Below are positions 61,376-64,000 of a stretch of DNA of 64,000 nucleotides, in pieces; the first letter of the stretch is position 1; every line of letters starts with the position of its first letter. Made by a program: the position numbers and the translations under genes. Where the stretch lies: the NCBI RefSeq assembly GCF_004348685.1, contig NZ_SMKO01000002.1, positions 1-64,000 of the forward strand, read 5' to 3'. Under the pieces are notes generated by a model. That model searched no databases and was not told where the DNA came from. It saw nothing but the letters and a program-made list of their open reading frames with translations. Source of the DNA: Nonomuraea deserti (GTDB lineage: Bacteria > Actinomycetota > Actinomycetes > Streptosporangiales > Streptosporangiaceae).

Positions 61376-64000
61376 ATGAGCATCGTCGTCGTACGCCGCC
61401 CAGAACGCCGCCCGGGCCCCAAGCCGCCCCGCGGCGAGGTTCTGATCGAGTCACCGCCCGAAATCCCCGAAGTCCAGGGGCAGGGCTTCTCGATGGTCCT
61501 CACCTACCTCCCGATGGTGGCGGGTGCGGCCGCGATGGGCCTGATGTTCACCGCCTACGGCAACGCCAACCCGATCATGTACGTGGCCAGCGGCCTGTTC
61601 GCGCTGTCCATGGTCGGCATGACGCTCGGCCAGATGGGCCGCCAGGCGGGCGAGCGGAAATACCGGCTCAACGGCGCCCGCCGCGACTACTTCAGGTACC
61701 TGGGCCAGATCCGCAAGCGGACCAGGCGCGCGGCGCAGCAGCAGCGCGAGGCCCTGGAATGGAGCGGGCCCGAGCCCGACTCGCTGTGGTGGATCGCCAT
61801 GGGCCCCCGGCTGTGGGAACGCCGCCCGCGCGACGAGGACTTCGCGACCGTGCGTCTCGGCACCGGCGTCCAGAAGCTGGCCGTCCAGCTCATCCCGCCG
61901 GACTCCAAGCCCGTCGAGGACCTGGACGCGCTGGCGGCCGGCGCGCTGCGCAGGTTCATCAGGGCGCACTCGACGGTCGCCCAGCTGCCCGTGGCCGTGG
62001 CACTCGGCTCGTTCGCCAGGATCAGGGTGAACGGCGATCCCGTCGCCGTGCGCGACCTGCTGCGCTCCATGATCGCCCAGCTGACCGTGTTCCACTCGCC
62101 CGACGACATGCGGATCATGGTGTGCTCCGGCGAGGAGTGGATGCCGCACTGGGAGTGGGTCAAGTGGCTGCCGCACGCGCTGCATCCCGAGGAGGAGGAC
62201 GCGGCCGGACCGGTCCGGCTGATGGCCGAGAACCTCGCCGAGCTGGACCGGCTGGTCGGGAGCGAGCTCAAGGAACGCGCCAGGTTCCGGCCCGGATCGG
62301 CCGGGGACGCGCTGCCGTACCACGTGCTCATCGTGGACGGCGGGCACGTGCCGCACGACTCCCAGCTCGGTAGCGACGCCATCCAGGGCGTGACGGTGAT
62401 CGACCTGTCCGGATCGACCGCCGACGTGGCGGAGCAGAACACGTTGCGGCTGGACGTCCAGCCCGACGGCTTCTACATGGTGAAGATCGACCACGCGGGC
62501 AAGGAGCACAGGACGCGCTTCGGCGACCCGGACAAGCTCGACTTCCTGCGGGCCGAGGGCCTGGCCAGGCAGCTCGCGCCGCTACGGGCCTCGGCGGCCT
62601 CCGCGGGCGAGGCCGAGGACGTGCTGGCGATCAACACCACCCTGACCGACCTGCTGGGCGTCGGCGACCCGGCCCGCGTGGATCCCGCGCTCACCTGGCG
62701 GCCGCGAGCCGGTCGGAACAGGTTGCGGGTGCCGATCGGGCTCGGATCCGACGGACGGGTCGTGGAGCTCGACATCAAGGAGTCGGCCCAGGGCGGCATG
62801 GGCCCGCACGGACTGGTGATCGGAGCCACCGGCTCCGGCAAGAGCGAGCTGCTGCGCACGCTGGTGCTGGGGCTGGCCGTCACGCACTCCCCGGAGATCC
62901 TCAACTTCGTCCTGGTCGACTTCAAGGGCGGCGCGACCTTCCTGGGGCTCGACTCGCTCACCCATGTCTCCGCGGTCATCACCAACCTGGAGGACGAGCT
63001 TCCGCTGGTCGACCGCATGCACGACGCGCTGCACGGCGAGATGGTGCGCAGGCAGGAACTGCTGCGCTCGGCCGGCAACTACGCCTCGCTGCGCGACTAC
63101 GAGCGGGCCAGGGAGCAGGGGGCCGATCTGGCCCCGCTGCCGACGTTGTTCGTGGTGCTCGACGAGTTCAGCGAGCTGCTGTCGGCCAAGCCGGAGTTCA
63201 TCGACCTGTTCGTGATGATCGGCCGGCTGGGCCGCTCGCTCGGCGTGCACCTGCTCCTCGCCTCCCAGCGGCTGGAGGAAGGGCGGCTGCGGGGCCTGGA
63301 CACCCACCTGTCGTACCGGATCGGCCTGCGCACCTTCTCCGCGATGGAGAGCCGGGTCGTGCTGGGCGTGGCCGACGCGTACGAGCTGCCCTCGGCGCCC
63401 GGCAACGGCTACCTCAAGGTCGACACCACCAACATGACCAGGTTCAAGGCCGCCTACGTCTCGGGCGCCTACCAGGGCGACCACCGCCACACCGGCTCGG
63501 ACGACGGCCAGGCCGCCCTGCGCGAGGTCGTGGAGTACACCTCGGCGTACGCGCCGCTGCCGCTCGTGCCCGAGCCTCCCAAGGAGACCCCGGCCGCGGA
63601 GGTGGACGAACGCGGCCCGCAGGACAGCCTGCTCGACATCGTCGTGCAGCGGCTGGCCGGGCACGGCCCCGCGGCCCATCGCATCTGGCTGCCCCCGCTG
63701 GACGACCCGCCCACGCTCGCGCACCTGCTGCCGCCGCTCTCGGTCACTCCGGAGCTCGGACTGTCCACGCCCACGTGGGACGGCAGGGGCAAGCTGCACG
63801 CCGTCATCGGGATCATCGACCGGCCGTTCGAGCAGCGGCGCGACCCGTACTGGCTGGATCTGTCCGGGGCGGCCGGGCACGTCGGCGTGGCCGGCGGTCC
63901 GCAGAGCGGCAAGAGCAACGTGCTGCGCACGCTGATCTCCGGCATGGCCCTCACCCACACGCCGCGCGAGGTGCAGTTCTACTGCCTGGACTTCGGCGGC
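61376..64000 (+). CDS. eccC: Type VII secretion ATPase EccC, cut by the window end
   Basis: The first 875 residues are present; the gene continues past 64,000. It starts MSIVVVRRPERRPGP, with two membrane helices (about 39-60 and 66-88). The N-terminal region leads to FtsK domain 1 with Walker A GATGSGKS (483-490) and Walker B LFVVLDEFSE, then domain 2 with a full Walker A GGPQSGKS (840-847). It is the canonical actinobacterial EccCa/EccCb fused form, without an FHA domain. The ATG lies in a gap with no strong Shine-Dalgarno. It recognises the YxxxD/E signal of the WXG100 pair. Confidence 0.93.
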   Translation, partial: MSIVVVRRPERRPGPKPPRGEVLIESPPEIPEVQGQGFSMVLTYLPMVAGAAAMGLMFTAYGNANPIMYVASGLFALSMVGMTLGQMGRQAGERKYRLNGARRDYFRYLGQIRKRTRRAAQQQREALEWSGPEPDSLWWIAMGPRLWERRPRDEDFATVRLGTGVQKLAVQLIPPDSKPVEDLDALAAGALRRFIRAHSTVAQLPVAVALGSFARIRVNGDPVAVRDLLRSMIAQLTVFHSPDDMRIMVCSGEEWMPHWEWVKWLPHALHPEEEDAAGPVRLMAENLAELDRLVGSELKERARFRPGSAGDALPYHVLIVDGGHVPHDSQLGSDAIQGVTVIDLSGSTADVAEQNTLRLDVQPDGFYMVKIDHAGKEHRTRFGDPDKLDFLRAEGLARQLAPLRASAASAGEAEDVLAINTTLTDLLGVGDPARVDPALTWRPRAGRNRLRVPIGLGSDGRVVELDIKESAQGGMGPHGLVIGATGSGKSELLRTLVLGLAVTHSPEILNFVLVDFKGGATFLGLDSLTHVSAVITNLEDELPLVDRMHDALHGEMVRRQELLRSAGNYASLRDYERAREQGADLAPLPTLFVVLDEFSELLSAKPEFIDLFVMIGRLGRSLGVHLLLASQRLEEGRLRGLDTHLSYRIGLRTFSAMESRVVLGVADAYELPSAPGNGYLKVDTTNMTRFKAAYVSGAYQGDHRHTGSDDGQAALREVVEYTSAYAPLPLVPEPPKETPAAEVDERGPQDSLLDIVVQRLAGHGPAAHRIWLPPLDDPPTLAHLLPPLSVTPELGLSTPTWDGRGKLHAVIGIIDRPFEQRRDPYWLDLSGAAGHVGVAGGPQSGKSNVLRTLISGMALTHTPREVQFYCLDFGG

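Overview
The window is very GC-rich (codon third positions almost all G/C), with GTG starts, many 4-bp stop/start overlaps, mycothiol-linked genes, an ESX-type secretion cluster, tight-adherence (Tad) pilus genes and IdeR-type iron boxes. This points to a filamentous actinomycete. My best guess is the Streptosporangiales (Nonomuraea-like), inferred from gene style rather than from any database match. No tRNA, rRNA, CRISPR array, IS element or phage gene was seen, so this looks like chromosomal core and semi-core sequence.

Positions 1-33,900 are a mosaic of housekeeping and small regulatory units. They include the start of a secreted protein, an AraC-type regulator, a decayed apolipoprotein N-acyltransferase-like gene, a DUF4240 gene, acyl-CoA dehydrogenase, UDP-glucose dehydrogenase, purEK, a GtrA protein, an OmpR-type two-component system, a methyltransferase and a GH95 fucosidase. 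Then come bacterioferritin with its ferredoxin under two iron boxes, a mycothiol-dependent dehydrogenase with a metallo-beta-lactamase partner, an adenylate cyclase, a PH-domain membrane protein, biotin ligase, epoxide hydrolase and PEP carboxylase. The stretch ends with an ABC exporter, acyl-CoA carboxylase beta plus epsilon, an NYN-domain protein, a regulator/MFS pair, an Ada-AlkA/Ogt repair operon and an Rpn-like nuclease. BirA, AccD and AccE are functionally linked: BirA biotinylates the carrier subunit that AccD works with.

Positions 33,957-44,356 (minus strand) form one tightly coupled Tad/Flp pilus operon. The order is cpaB-like, cpaE-like, cpaF/tadA, tadB, tadC, a small Flp-like pilin, two TadE-like pseudopilins, a TadG-like protein, a 953-residue LysM/BTAD membrane protein, a lipoprotein and a secreted protein. 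Nearly all junctions overlap by 4 bp.

Positions 44,692-64,000 hold type VII secretion genes. First, divergent from the Tad operon, is a 1561-residue FtsK/SpoIIIE ATPase with a degenerate FHA-like N-terminus, resembling firmicute EssC more than the usual actinobacterial EccC. A regulator plus secreted hydrolase pair separates it from an ESX-like cluster: eccB, eccD, a YbaB-like gene, two WXG100 proteins, a membrane-anchored WXG-like protein, two 'small helical + long Pro/Gly-rich' gene pairs, another long Pro-rich protein, and the beginning of a conventional eccC that runs off the end. Three of the long proteins share a C-terminal tail with no function known to me; this is the most interesting signal in the window. 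Many intergenic gaps carry short perfect or near-perfect palindromes or tandem repeats, proposed as operators.
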